Shown: positions 7,288 to 15,773, counted from the stretch's first letter. The stretch is 17,118 bases of DNA from Syntrophaceae bacterium UBA5764 (GCA_002418825.1 DIEW01000049.1:53296-70413), one strand, 5' to 3'. Notes: generated by a model not told the origin, from the sequence alone. Made by a program: numbers and translations.

Positions 7288-8481
7288 GTGAAATTAGCGG
7301 CAAGGGTTGCCAAAATAAAACCATCGGAAACTTTGGCCATCACTGCCAAAGTCAATGCTTTGCGTGCACAGGGCAGAGATGTTATTGGTTTTGGTGCAGG
7401 AGAGCCGGATTTTGATACGCCGGACAATATCAAAAAAGCGGCGATTCAAGCCATTGAAGCTGGTTTTACCAAATATACGCCCGTAAACGGCACGGATGAA
7501 TTAAAGGATGCAATAGCGGCCAAGTTGAAGCGCGATAACTCACTCGAATATAAGCGTTCGCAGATTGTTGTTTCCTGCGGCGCAAAACATTCATTGTATA
7601 ATTTGGCCCAGGCTCTGTTTGACGAAGGTGACGAAGTTATTATACCCGCTCCTTATTGGGTATCTTATCCGGATATTGTTGCGCTGTCCGGCGGCGAACC
7701 GGTAATCGTGGATACGCAGGAAGAAAATGGTTTTAAAATGAGCCCGCGGCAATTAAGTTCAGCGATAACCAAGAGAACCCGCGCTGTGATTATTAACAGC
7801 CCCTCCAACCCGACCGGCGCGGTTTATACACCGCAGGAACTGAAAGCATTGGCCGCTGTTTTAGTCGATAAGGACATACTGGTTATCACTGATGATATTT
7901 ATGAAAAAATATTTTATGCCGATTTCCCGTTTGCCAATATTGCTTCGGTGGAAGAGAAAATGAAGGAAAAAACCATCGTCATCAATGGTGTTTCTAAAAC
8001 ATATGCGATGACCGGATGGCGGATTGGTTATGCTGCGTGTTCGGAAGAGATAGCAGGGGCTATGAGTAAGATTCAGAGCCAAAGCACTTCCAACCCTACT
8101 TCCATTGCTCAAAAAGCCGCCCTCGAGGCAATCCGCGGTGATCAGAGCGCGATGCCGCAAATGGTGGTTGAGTTTCGCAAGAGAAGAGATTTTATTGTCG
8201 AGGCTCTTAACAATATTGAAGGGATAGATTGTTTTGCTCCCGGCGGGGCTTTTTACGTGTTTCCGAAAGTATCTAGTTTATACGGGCGCATGTTTAAAGG
8301 GAAGAAAATAACTGATTCAGCGGAATTTATTGGTTATCTGCTGGATGAAGCCAATGTTGCTGCTGTTCCCGGAGCGGCTTTCGGCAGTGACGAACACATC
8401 CGCTTGTCTTATGCCACTTCTTTGCAAAACATCGAGGAAGGGCTAAAACGCATCAAAAATGCGGTGGGCAGACTGGATTGA
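7288..8481 (+). CDS. aspC: Aspartate aminotransferase (PLP-dependent, class I)
   Basis: A 397-residue pyridoxal-phosphate enzyme that moves an amino group between an amino acid and a 2-oxo acid, most likely aspartate and 2-oxoglutarate. It starts at GTG with a consensus ribosome site. Visible features are FGAGEPDFDTP near residue 34, the cofactor region APYWVSYPD, NSPSNPTGAVYT, TDDIYEKIFY, the Schiff-base Lys237 in SKTYAMTGWRIGYA, and the C-terminal substrate-carboxylate Arg in HIRLSYA. These fit the class I-beta aspartate aminotransferases of bacteria. Some members also accept prephenate, which the sequence cannot exclude. It follows coaD by 3 bases and precedes the purF homolog by 13, so probably belongs to the same transcript. 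Confidence 0.9.
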   Translation: MKLAARVAKIKPSETLAITAKVNALRAQGRDVIGFGAGEPDFDTPDNIKKAAIQAIEAGFTKYTPVNGTDELKDAIAAKLKRDNSLEYKRSQIVVSCGAKHSLYNLAQALFDEGDEVIIPAPYWVSYPDIVALSGGEPVIVDTQEENGFKMSPRQLSSAITKRTRAVIINSPSNPTGAVYTPQELKALAAVLVDKDILVITDDIYEKIFYADFPFANIASVEEKMKEKTIVINGVSKTYAMTGWRIGYAACSEEIAGAMSKIQSQSTSNPTSIAQKAALEAIRGDQSAMPQMVVEFRKRRDFIVEALNNIEGIDCFAPGGAFYVFPKVSSLYGRMFKGKKITDSAEFIGYLLDEANVAAVPGAAFGSDEHIRLSYATSLQNIEEGLKRIKNAVGRLD

Positions 8482-8494
8482 GGAATGAGGAAAA

Positions 8495-9898
8495 ATGGGC
8501 GGTCTTTTCGGCGTCGTATCGACGACAGATTGTGTGCAGACTCTTTTTTATGGGACTGATTATCATTCCCATTTGGGTACGGAAAATGGCGGCATGGCGA
8601 TATGGGGTCCCAATGGATTTTATAAAGCCATACATAGTATCTCGCAGGCGCAGTTTAAATCCCGTTTTATTGATGACTACAAAAAAATGGAGGGCGTTTT
8701 CGGCATAGGTGCCATTGACGATGAAACGCCTCAACCGTTAATTTTCCGCTCCAAATTTGGTGTTTATTCCCTTGCTGTTTCCGGTCTGATTACGAATAAA
8801 GACAAATTGGTCAATGGCCTTCTCAACGACGGAGCCTCTTTCGGCGAGTCATCTGGAGGAGCTGTAAACAATGCGGAGATGGCAGCTTATCTGATAAATC
8901 GCGGCGATAATATTGTTGAAGGTATTGCGTCCATGCGCGCATCGGTTGAAGGGTCCATATGTGCACTGGTCTTAACCGCGGAAGGAATTTACGCCGCCAG
9001 GGACAAGCTGGGAAGATTTCCTCTGGCGATAGGAAAAAACAAAGATGGGAACAGGAAGTCTTATGTAGTGGCCACGGAAGTAAGTTCTTTTGAAAATTTG
9101 GGTTATGAACTGTTGCGTTTCCTGGGACCTGGAGAAATTGTTTTATTAACGCCGGATGGCGTCAAACAAATGAAACCGGAAGGCTCGGAAAAGAAAATTT
9201 GTTCCTTCCTTTGGATTTATACCGGTTCTCCCTCCTCAATGTACGACGGCGTTGCCGTGGAGAGTGCTAGAGAGCGCTGCGGCCGCTATTTGGCCAAACG
9301 CGATAATGTCCAGGCGGATTTTGTTTCTGGTGTTCCTGATTCCGGGGTTGGTCATGCCATCGGCTACGCCATGGAATCTGGCATTCCCTATCGCCGGCCG
9401 TTGGTTAAATATACTCCGGGATACGGCCGTAGCTACACGCCACCCGCTCAGGAAATAAGAAATCTTGTGGCCACCATGAAACTGATTGCGATACGTGATG
9501 TTATCAATGGGAATCGGATGATTATTTGCGATGACTCAATTGTTAGAGGCACGCAGCTGAAGAATTACACAATCAAGAAATTATGGGAAAACGGCGCCAA
9601 AGAAATTCATATTCGCCCCGCCTGTCCGCCACTTATGTTTCCCTGTATTTATTCTGCCTCCACGAGAACAACCGCGGAACTGGCCAGCCATAAGGCGATT
9701 CGCGTCTTGGAAGGTAATGATGTAAAAAATCTTGCCGAATATTTGGACCCCACGTCCCCAAAATACGCAGAGATGGTCGATTGGATAAGACGTGATTTGA
9801 ATGTTACTTCACTCAAGTACATGACCATTGAAGACATGATTGCCGCCATCGGTCTCCCGGCCGATCAGTTGTGTCTGCATTGCTGGCTGGGCAAATAA
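8495..9898 (+). CDS. purF: PurF-like amidophosphoribosyltransferase with degenerate glutaminase site
   Basis: PurF makes 5-phosphoribosylamine from PRPP and glutamine, the first step of purine synthesis. This 467-residue protein has the PurF layout: an N-terminal Ntn glutaminase-like domain (about 1-230) and a C-terminal phosphoribosyltransferase domain. The PRPP loop IICDDSIVRGT (343-353) is intact. Cysteines 236, 384, 460 and 463 match the four 4Fe-4S ligands of the Bacillus subtilis type. The glutaminase domain begins MGGLFGVVS where active enzymes have MCGIFG, so the nucleophile Cys is Gly. The HRGQ arginine is Leu27, the loop with the glutamine-binding Arg (GHVRYPTAG) is shortened to GAIDDETP, HNG is VSG (95-97) and SDSE is NNAE (125-128). 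An in-frame TGA at 8486-8488 excludes a longer N-terminus. From memory, some Bacteroidota PurF proteins also begin MGGFFG. An ammonia-dependent enzyme or a changed role is inference. Confidence 0.85.
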   Translation: MGGLFGVVSTTDCVQTLFYGTDYHSHLGTENGGMAIWGPNGFYKAIHSISQAQFKSRFIDDYKKMEGVFGIGAIDDETPQPLIFRSKFGVYSLAVSGLITNKDKLVNGLLNDGASFGESSGGAVNNAEMAAYLINRGDNIVEGIASMRASVEGSICALVLTAEGIYAARDKLGRFPLAIGKNKDGNRKSYVVATEVSSFENLGYELLRFLGPGEIVLLTPDGVKQMKPEGSEKKICSFLWIYTGSPSSMYDGVAVESARERCGRYLAKRDNVQADFVSGVPDSGVGHAIGYAMESGIPYRRPLVKYTPGYGRSYTPPAQEIRNLVATMKLIAIRDVINGNRMIICDDSIVRGTQLKNYTIKKLWENGAKEIHIRPACPPLMFPCIYSASTRTTAELASHKAIRVLEGNDVKNLAEYLDPTSPKYAEMVDWIRRDLNVTSLKYMTIEDMIAAIGLPADQLCLHCWLGK

Positions 9899-9944
9899 AA
9901 AAGCACCCCCGGATATTTTATTATTTTGTTTATTAAATTAAACA

Positions 9945-9973
9945 TTGCTCAGGATTAATTCGCATGTTATAAA
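9945..9973 (+). promoter_or_regulatory. Candidate extended -10 promoter of ispG-proS
   Basis: TTGCTC (9945-9950), 17 bases, then TATAAA (9968-9973), preceded by TG one base upstream (9965-9966) as in extended -10 promoters. Transcription would start near 9980, about 24 bases before the ispG ATG. A 7-bp inverted repeat, CTCAGGA (9948-9954) and TCCTGAG (9990-9996), spans it. The 105-base gap after purF contains no clear terminator. Confidence 0.5.
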
Positions 9974-10003
9974 TTTATTGGTAAAAAACTCCTGAGAAAG
10001 CGG

Positions 10004-11095
10004 ATGCTTGTGAAATATTCACCCCCGGTTAAAAGAAAAAAAACAGCACAAATAAAGCTGGGTAATGTGCTTATAGGCGGTGGGGCGCCCGTTGTAGTTC
10101 AGTCGATGACTGATACGGACACGCGCGATGTGCAAGCGACCGTTGCTCAAATCCAGCAGCTGACAGAAGCCGGCTGTGAGGTTGTCCGCGTAGCCGTTCC
10201 CGATACGACTGCTGCGCAGGCAATCGGAGAGATTAAAAAAGAAATAAGAATACCTTTGGTTGCGGATGTTCACTTTGATTACCGACTGGCGCTGACGGCG
10301 CAGAAAAATGGGGCCGACGGCATTAGAATCAATCCCGGAAATATCGGCGCCCCGGAAATTCGCAAGATTATCAGGGCCGCAAAAGAATACGGGACGGTTA
10401 TTCGTCTCGGCGTTAATTCTGGATCACTGGAAAAAGAAGTGGCGCGTAAATATGGCGGGTCTACGGCAGAGGCTTTGGTGGAAAGCGCGCTGCGGAACAT
10501 TGCTCTTTTTGAAGAAGAAGGTTTTCCGGCGATTAAATTATCGCTGAAATCATCGGATGTTCCGACCATGATTGAGGCGTATCGGATGATTGCCGCCAGA
10601 ACGGATTATCCGTTGCATTTGGGCGTTACAGAAGCGGGAACTTTGTCGGATGCCGCTGTGAAATCGGCCTTGGGAATTGGAATCCTTCTTTACGAAGGCA
10701 TCGGTGATACGATCCGTGTTTCCGTTACCGGTAACCCCCTTTGTGAAATTCCTATCGCGTATGGTATCTTACGGTCTTTACGAATCAGGATGGTTGGCCC
10801 GGAAATTGTGTCCTGTCCCACCTGTGGGCGTTGTGAGATTGATCTTTGTCAGTTGACCGAAAAGATTCAAAATGGACTTAGTGGTAAAAAGGAATACTTG
10901 AAGGTGGCGCTGATGGGTTGTGTTGTCAACGGGCCTGGTGAGGCGGCTGATGCGGATATCGGGATTGCCGGCGGGAAAGGATCGGGCATCCTTTTCAAAA
11001 AAGGGAAGGTAGTAAAAAAAGTTAAGGAAGAAGATTTTGTGCCGGTACTGCTGGCGGAAATTAATATGATGCTTGATAAAAGCGAGGAGGTTTAA
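10004..11095 (+). CDS. ispG: 4-hydroxy-3-methylbut-2-enyl diphosphate synthase
   Basis: An Fe-S enzyme of the non-mevalonate (MEP) isoprenoid pathway that reductively opens methylerythritol cyclodiphosphate to HMBPP. The 363-residue protein has a TIM-barrel N-terminal part (VQSMTDTDTRD, then VADVHFDYRLA and RINPGNIG) and a C-terminal cluster domain. Cluster ligands are Cys271 and Cys274 in SCPTCGRC and Cys306 in MGCVVNGPGEA, with the fourth ligand Glu313. These positions agree closely with the E. coli enzyme. An extra Cys277 follows the CPTC motif. The length is that of the short, non-plant form. The stop TAA and the ATG of proS share a base (TAATG), with a GAGGAGG ribosome site inside the last codons, so the two are translationally coupled. 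Confidence 0.96.
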   Translation: MLVKYSPPVKRKKTAQIKLGNVLIGGGAPVVVQSMTDTDTRDVQATVAQIQQLTEAGCEVVRVAVPDTTAAQAIGEIKKEIRIPLVADVHFDYRLALTAQKNGADGIRINPGNIGAPEIRKIIRAAKEYGTVIRLGVNSGSLEKEVARKYGGSTAEALVESALRNIALFEEEGFPAIKLSLKSSDVPTMIEAYRMIAARTDYPLHLGVTEAGTLSDAAVKSALGIGILLYEGIGDTIRVSVTGNPLCEIPIAYGILRSLRIRMVGPEIVSCPTCGRCEIDLCQLTEKIQNGLSGKKEYLKVALMGCVVNGPGEAADADIGIAGGKGSGILFKKGKVVKKVKEEDFVPVLLAEINMMLDKSEEV

Positions 11096-12819
11096 TGCGT
11101 TATTCGGAGATGCACTTGCCCACGGTAAGGGAAATTCCCTCCGATGCGGAGGTGGTTAGTCACAAACTGATGGTCAGGGCGGGAATGATTAGAAAATTAA
11201 CCAGTGGTATATATTCGTACCTGCCCTTGGGTTATCGGGTTGTTCGCAAGGTTGAACAGATTGTGCGGGAAGAAATGGACAAGGCGGGGGCGCAGGAAGT
11301 TTATATGCCGATGGTGCAACCGGCAGAGCTTTGGCAAGAGTCTGGTCGTTGGGTGCATTACGGGAAAGAACTGTTGAGATTTCGCGACCGGCATGACCGG
11401 TCGTATTGCCTTGGTCCAACGCATGAAGAAGTAATCACCGATCTGGTGCGCAATGACGTAAAAACATACCGTCAGTTACCGCTTAATCTTTATCAGATTC
11501 AGACAAAATTCCGTGATGAGATGCGCCCGCGCTTCGGCGTGATGCGCTGTCGCGAATTTGGCATGAAGGACGCTTACAGCTTTGATGCCGATGAGGATGG
11601 TGCGGAAAAAAGCTACGAAAAAATGTTTACTGCCTACAATAATATTTTCCGGCGCTGCGGTTTGCGTTTTCGTCCGGTGGAGGCGGATTCGGGCAGTATA
11701 GGAGGCAAATATTCCCATGAATTTATGGTCATGGCCGAATCCGGTGAAGACGCAATGGTTTTCTGTACAAAATGTTCATATGCGGCGAACCTGGAAAAAG
11801 CGGAAGTTGCCCCTCCGGAGAAAAGACCTGTTTCGGGAAAAGACTGGTTGATGCTGGAGAACGTGCACACGCCGAACGTGCGCACTATCGAGGAAGTCAG
11901 TTCTTTTTTGAAGGTAAAGCCAGAGAATATAGTTAAAACCCTGATCTTCAACGCTGACAATAAACCCTGTGCCGTTTTGATCCGCGGCGATCAGGAAGTG
12001 AATGAAATAAAAGTGAAGAACTATCTTGGCGCCGATGAACTGGAGTTAGCTGATGATGAAATGATTTTTCGAGTAACGGGTGCACCGCGTGGATTCGCCG
12101 GCGCCGTGAATATTAAGGCAAGAATGATTGCTGATTATTCCCTGATGAATATGGTAAATTTTGTCACGGGCGCCAACAAGGAAGATTACCACCTGAAAAA
12201 TGTCAACATCGGCAGAGATTTTAAGGTAGAGTCGTTTGCTGATTTGCGAGTTGCAGGAGAAAATGACAACTGTCCGCGTTGCGGAGGAAAAGTAAAATTT
12301 GCCCGGGGAATTGAGGTGGGACATGTATTCAAGCTAGGCACAAAATACAGCCGGGCAATGAAGGCGATGTATTTGGATAAGGATGGTCAGGAAAAACCTA
12401 TGATTATGGGGTGTTACGGAATCGGGATAGGAAGAACGGTAGCCGCCTGCATTGAACAAAACAATGATGAATACGGCATTATCTGGCCTATTCCACTGGC
12501 GCCATTTCATGTAATTATTACTCCGGTGAATATTAACGAGAAAAGTATATTTGAGGCGGCGAGAAATCTTTATGACCGAATGGTGGCTGAAAATATCGAA
12601 GTTATTTTTGATGACCGTGATGAAAGAGCCGGGGTTAAATTCAACGATGCCGATTTAATCGGCATTCCCCTGAGAGTTGTTGTCGGACAAAAGAATTTAG
12701 CCCAGAAAAATGTAGAACTCAAAATCAGAAAAACCGGAGAAAACAAAATTGTTAAAATAGACAAAGTTGTCGATGAGGTAAAAATATTTATTAGCCAGGC
12801 CTTACAGGCGACGGCGTGA
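11095..12819 (+). CDS. proS: Prolyl-tRNA synthetase (bacterial type with editing domain)
   Basis: Charges tRNA-Pro with proline. The 574-residue length and domain order match the bacterial ProS of about 570 residues. The class II catalytic core opens MRYSEMHLPTVREIP and contains TSGIYSYLPLG, CLGPTHEEV and motif 2 around residues 143-160 (MRPRFGVMRCREFGMKD). A YbaK-like editing insertion, which clears misloaded Ala-tRNA-Pro, lies at about 230-390. Motif 3 GIGIGRT is near 441-448 and a C-terminal anticodon-binding domain runs from about 470. The start ATG overlaps the ispG stop by one base and has a GAGGAGG site 4 bases upstream (11084-11090). A tRNA-Pro gene appears to start at the end of this window, but at 4 kb distance no functional link is implied. 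Confidence 0.97.
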   Translation: MRYSEMHLPTVREIPSDAEVVSHKLMVRAGMIRKLTSGIYSYLPLGYRVVRKVEQIVREEMDKAGAQEVYMPMVQPAELWQESGRWVHYGKELLRFRDRHDRSYCLGPTHEEVITDLVRNDVKTYRQLPLNLYQIQTKFRDEMRPRFGVMRCREFGMKDAYSFDADEDGAEKSYEKMFTAYNNIFRRCGLRFRPVEADSGSIGGKYSHEFMVMAESGEDAMVFCTKCSYAANLEKAEVAPPEKRPVSGKDWLMLENVHTPNVRTIEEVSSFLKVKPENIVKTLIFNADNKPCAVLIRGDQEVNEIKVKNYLGADELELADDEMIFRVTGAPRGFAGAVNIKARMIADYSLMNMVNFVTGANKEDYHLKNVNIGRDFKVESFADLRVAGENDNCPRCGGKVKFARGIEVGHVFKLGTKYSRAMKAMYLDKDGQEKPMIMGCYGIGIGRTVAACIEQNNDEYGIIWPIPLAPFHVIITPVNINEKSIFEAARNLYDRMVAENIEVIFDDRDERAGVKFNDADLIGIPLRVVVGQKNLAQKNVELKIRKTGENKIVKIDKVVDEVKIFISQALQATA

Positions 12820-12850
12820 ATTTCGCTGTTCAAGCAGACCAGTAAAAATA

Positions 12851-14992
12851 ATGTTACGCATAACTGACATTTTGGATAAAACGCAATCTTACCTGAATCC
12901 CGAAGAATTGGAGATGATCAAGAAAGCATACGTTTATTCGGCGACCGTGCATCAGGGACAGGTAAGATTATCCGGCGAGCCGTACTTAACGCATCCGATG
13001 GAAGTAGCCGGTATTTTGGCGGATATGAAAATGGATGCTGCTACGATTATCAGTGGATTACTGCACGATACGGTTGAAGACACATTAAGCACTGTTGAAC
13101 AAATAGAAAATGAGTTTGGCAAGGATGTGGCTTTTCTGGTCAGCGGTTTGACTAAACTAAGCCTTATTTCATTTCGCTCGCAAGAAGAAAGACAGGCGGA
13201 AAATTTTCGCAAGATGATTCTGGCCATGTCTTCAGATATACGAATTTTACTGGTGAGGCTGGCCGACCGTATTCACAACATGAGAACACTCCAATATCAA
13301 CCTCCGGAAAAAAGGATTTACATTGCCCGGGAAACAATCGATGTTTACGCGCCGCTCGCCAACAGGTTGGGAATCAATTGGATGAGAACGGAACTGGAGG
13401 ATTTGGCCTTTCAGTATTTATTGCCTGACGCTTATAACGAATTATCCGTGCGTGTTGCCAAATCGAAAGAAGCGCGCCATCGGTACACGGAAGAAGTAAA
13501 AAAGATGATTTCCTCCGAACTCCAGAAGTATAATATTAAAGGTGAAGTGGAAGGCAGGGCAAAGCATCTGTACGGCATTTATAAAAAAATGCATGAACAA
13601 CATATTGATTTTGATGAAGTGTATGATTTGATCGCTTTTCGCGTCATTCTTGATGATGAAAAAGAAAAGGGTTGTTATGAAACCCTCAGTGTTGTCCATT
13701 CTCTATGGAAGCCTGTTCCGGGCAGATTCAAGGATTATATCGCGATGCCCAAAGCCAATAACTATCAATCGTTGCACACGACGGTTATCGGTCCCTACGG
13801 TGAAAGGGTGGAAATACAGATACGTACAAAAGCCATGCACGAATGGGCAGAAAAGGGCATTGCCGCCCACTGGCGCTATAAGGAAGGGCGTGCCTATAAG
13901 GACGAGGAAGAAAACCAGATAAAGAAGCTCAGGGAAATACTGGAGATTCAGCAGGAGATAAAGAATCCTAAGGAGTTTATGTCCGATTTACGTTTGGCTT
14001 TATTCCCTGAAGAGGTTTATGTCTTTACTCCTCACGGAGATGTCAAGTCTTTTCCCAAAGGGGCTACTCCCATTGATTTTGCTTACAGTATTCATACAGA
14101 TATCGGTAATCAGTGCATTGGCGCCAAAGTCAACCGTAATATTGTTCCCCTTAAGTATAAGCTGCAGAACGGCGACCGGGTGGAGATAATCACGCAAGCC
14201 GGACATCACCCCAGCAAGGATTGGCTGAAATATGTCGTGACGACGCGGGCTATTTCTAAAATACGGAACTGGATTAACGCGGAAGAAAAAAGAAACAGCA
14301 TTGCGCTGGGGCGTGATTTGCTAGAAAAGGAATTTAAAAAACAAAACTTAAAACTCGGTAATTATGTTAAGTCTGATGAAATCAGAAAAGTGTTTTCCGA
14401 ATATTCAGTTAACAGTTTGGATGATCTTCTTTCTCAGGTTGGTTTCGGTCGCATTTCTGCCCGTCAGATTGTTAATCATTTCCTGGACAAAGAAGCATTG
14501 ATTGATGTCGAAAAAAATAAGGAGTGGGAAAGAAAGAAAACAATTGCGCCGCCTTCACTGGGCGTCTCGCTGACGGGGATAGACAATGTGATGGTAAAAT
14601 TTGCCAAATGCTGCAATCCTATTCCAGGCGATGAAATTGCCGGATATGTTTCGCGAGGAAGAGGTATTACCGTGCATACACGGAGCTGCCCCCATCTCAA
14701 AAAATTGGATAAAGAGAGAATCGTTGATGTGCAATGGAACTTGAGCCAGAAGAATGCTTATCCGGTTCATGTAAAGGTTGTTTGCGATGACAGCAAGGGG
14801 GTGCTGACAGAAGTGAGTTCGGTCATTTCTTCGTTCGATGTGAATATAAGCTACGCCGAAGTGGAGACGATTAATATGATTGCTACCTGTAATTTTGTTA
14901 TTGATGTCAACGATCTGCATCAGCTTAACCAGGTAGTGGCGGCAATCAGACAACTTAAATTTGTGAAGTCGGTTATGCGCCTTCGTCAATAA
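12851..14992 (+). CDS. rel: Bifunctional (p)ppGpp synthetase/hydrolase (Rel/SpoT family)
   Basis: Makes and degrades the alarmone (p)ppGpp, which governs the stringent response. The 713-residue protein has the full long-RSH layout. The HD hydrolase domain spans about 25-180, with His72-Asp73 in LLHDTVEDT and the later RLADRIHNMRTL. The synthetase domain (about 220-350) has RFKDYIAMPK and NYQSLHTTV. A TGS domain is at about 390-450 (VYVFTPHGDVKSFPKG), a zinc-finger-like region contains FAKCCNPIPGD, and a C-terminal ACT domain runs from about 640. Arg292-Phe-Lys-Asp is the basic RxKD form, which in this family marks enzymes with both activities, unlike the ExDD of monofunctional RelA. The gene starts 31 bases after proS. 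The ATG at 12851 lacks a clear ribosome site, so its translation may be weak or coupled to proS. Confidence 0.96.
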   Translation: MLRITDILDKTQSYLNPEELEMIKKAYVYSATVHQGQVRLSGEPYLTHPMEVAGILADMKMDAATIISGLLHDTVEDTLSTVEQIENEFGKDVAFLVSGLTKLSLISFRSQEERQAENFRKMILAMSSDIRILLVRLADRIHNMRTLQYQPPEKRIYIARETIDVYAPLANRLGINWMRTELEDLAFQYLLPDAYNELSVRVAKSKEARHRYTEEVKKMISSELQKYNIKGEVEGRAKHLYGIYKKMHEQHIDFDEVYDLIAFRVILDDEKEKGCYETLSVVHSLWKPVPGRFKDYIAMPKANNYQSLHTTVIGPYGERVEIQIRTKAMHEWAEKGIAAHWRYKEGRAYKDEEENQIKKLREILEIQQEIKNPKEFMSDLRLALFPEEVYVFTPHGDVKSFPKGATPIDFAYSIHTDIGNQCIGAKVNRNIVPLKYKLQNGDRVEIITQAGHHPSKDWLKYVVTTRAISKIRNWINAEEKRNSIALGRDLLEKEFKKQNLKLGNYVKSDEIRKVFSEYSVNSLDDLLSQVGFGRISARQIVNHFLDKEALIDVEKNKEWERKKTIAPPSLGVSLTGIDNVMVKFAKCCNPIPGDEIAGYVSRGRGITVHTRSCPHLKKLDKERIVDVQWNLSQKNAYPVHVKVVCDDSKGVLTEVSSVISSFDVNISYAEVETINMIATCNFVIDVNDLHQLNQVVAAIRQLKFVKSVMRLRQ

Positions 14993-15022
14993 GTTTATTC
15001 ACGGCTGACGTTACTTTGCTTA

Positions 15023-15049
15023 TTGACAAATAACCTGCTGTGCTATAAG
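15023..15049 (+). promoter_or_regulatory. Candidate promoter of the amidase-rph-rdgB operon
   Basis: TTGACA (15023-15028), a 15-base spacer, then TATAAG (15044-15049) preceded by TGC, giving an extended -10. The spacer is shorter than the usual 17, which the extended -10 could offset. The site lies in the 85-base gap after rel, and the start point would fall about 20-25 bases before the ATG at 15078. Confidence 0.5.
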
Positions 15050-15053
15050 CAGG
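15034..15053. repeat. 6-bp inverted repeat overlapping the -10 box
   Basis: CCTGCT (15034-15039) and AGCAGG (15048-15053) are separated by 8 bases; the right arm overlaps the end of the TATAAG box. It could be an operator or chance. A terminator for rel is unlikely because no run of T follows. Confidence 0.35.
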
Positions 15054-15077
15054 CGCAAACTTAAAATGGGTGAATAA

Positions 15078-15770
15078 ATGTTTAATAAGACAAAAAAAAT
15101 ATTTTTGCTGACTTTTTTGCTAGTTTCTTTGTTTTGGGGAGGAGTAAATACTTTAACGGCGGCGACGAATAATTACAAAATCGTCGTTGATCCCGCGCAC
15201 GGCGGATCTGACGCCGGTGTTAAAATAACGGATACAATCAATGAAAAAGATATAACCTTGGCTATTGCTTTGGCCCTACAAACGGAATTGTCCAAAGAAG
15301 GGAACATCAAGGTTATATTGTCGCGTGTTTCTGATAAAGATGTGACCGCTGAAAATCGGAAAAAAATCATGCAGGAGAATAAGCCCAATTTTTTTCTAAG
15401 TATTCATATTAACAGGGGATTTGGAAAACATGCTTCAGGGTTCGAACTTTACTATCCGGGATTCGGCAAAGCTGCGGCAAGTACAAAGAAAGATGCCAAA
15501 GGTCTCAGCCCGGAAAGGATAAAATATTTGAATGAGTCTGTTCGGATGGCGCACCTCATTCAGAGGAATCTCGATTCCGTGTTTCCGCGGATGGGGCGTG
15601 GATTACGCGAAGCGGATGTGCCCGTCCTTGAAGGATTGCATTTGCCGGCCTTAGTCGTGGAAATCGGTTTTGCCTCTAATTCCGATGACCGGAAAAAGCT
15701 GCTGTCGGCAAAAACACAGAAGGAAATCGCTCGGGCTTTATCCAGAAGCATAAAATCATTTTACAGGTGA
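15078..15770 (+). CDS. Exported N-acetylmuramoyl-L-alanine amidase (Amidase_3)
   Basis: Cleaves the bond between N-acetylmuramic acid and L-alanine in peptidoglycan. The 230-residue protein starts with a signal peptide: basic MFNKTKK, a hydrophobic core at about 8-23, and a likely cleavage after Ala28 or Ala29 in LTAA. The rest is one Amidase_3 domain. Predicted zinc ligands are His41 in VVDPAHGG, Glu56 in NEKD and His110 in SIHIN; the catalytic Glu195 is in VVEIGF. There is no AMIN or LysM targeting domain, so it is a minimal periplasmic form. Its stop overlaps the ribosome site of rph (AGGTGA), 3 bases before the rph start. Pairing of a cell-wall enzyme with rph-rdgB is probably only operon convenience. 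Confidence 0.92.
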   Translation: MFNKTKKIFLLTFLLVSLFWGGVNTLTAATNNYKIVVDPAHGGSDAGVKITDTINEKDITLAIALALQTELSKEGNIKVILSRVSDKDVTAENRKKIMQENKPNFFLSIHINRGFGKHASGFELYYPGFGKAAASTKKDAKGLSPERIKYLNESVRMAHLIQRNLDSVFPRMGRGLREADVPVLEGLHLPALVVEIGFASNSDDRKKLLSAKTQKEIARALSRSIKSFYR

Positions 15771-15773
15771 TAC

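Noticed and set aside
8453..8734. Possible extra gene or N-terminal extension at the aspC-purF junction
   Set aside because: Frames here overlap the conserved start of purF, and the purF frame has a TGA at 8486-8488, so neither an upstream extension nor a propeptide exists.
9927..9944. Hairpin TGTTTA-N6-TAAACA as a terminator after purF
   Set aside because: The stem is short, made mostly of A-T pairs, and no T run follows it; a factor-independent terminator is not supported.
14555..14989. 144-codon minus-strand frame opposite the 3' end of rel
   Set aside because: It is fully antisense to the conserved ACT-domain region of rel and shows no recognisable domain.
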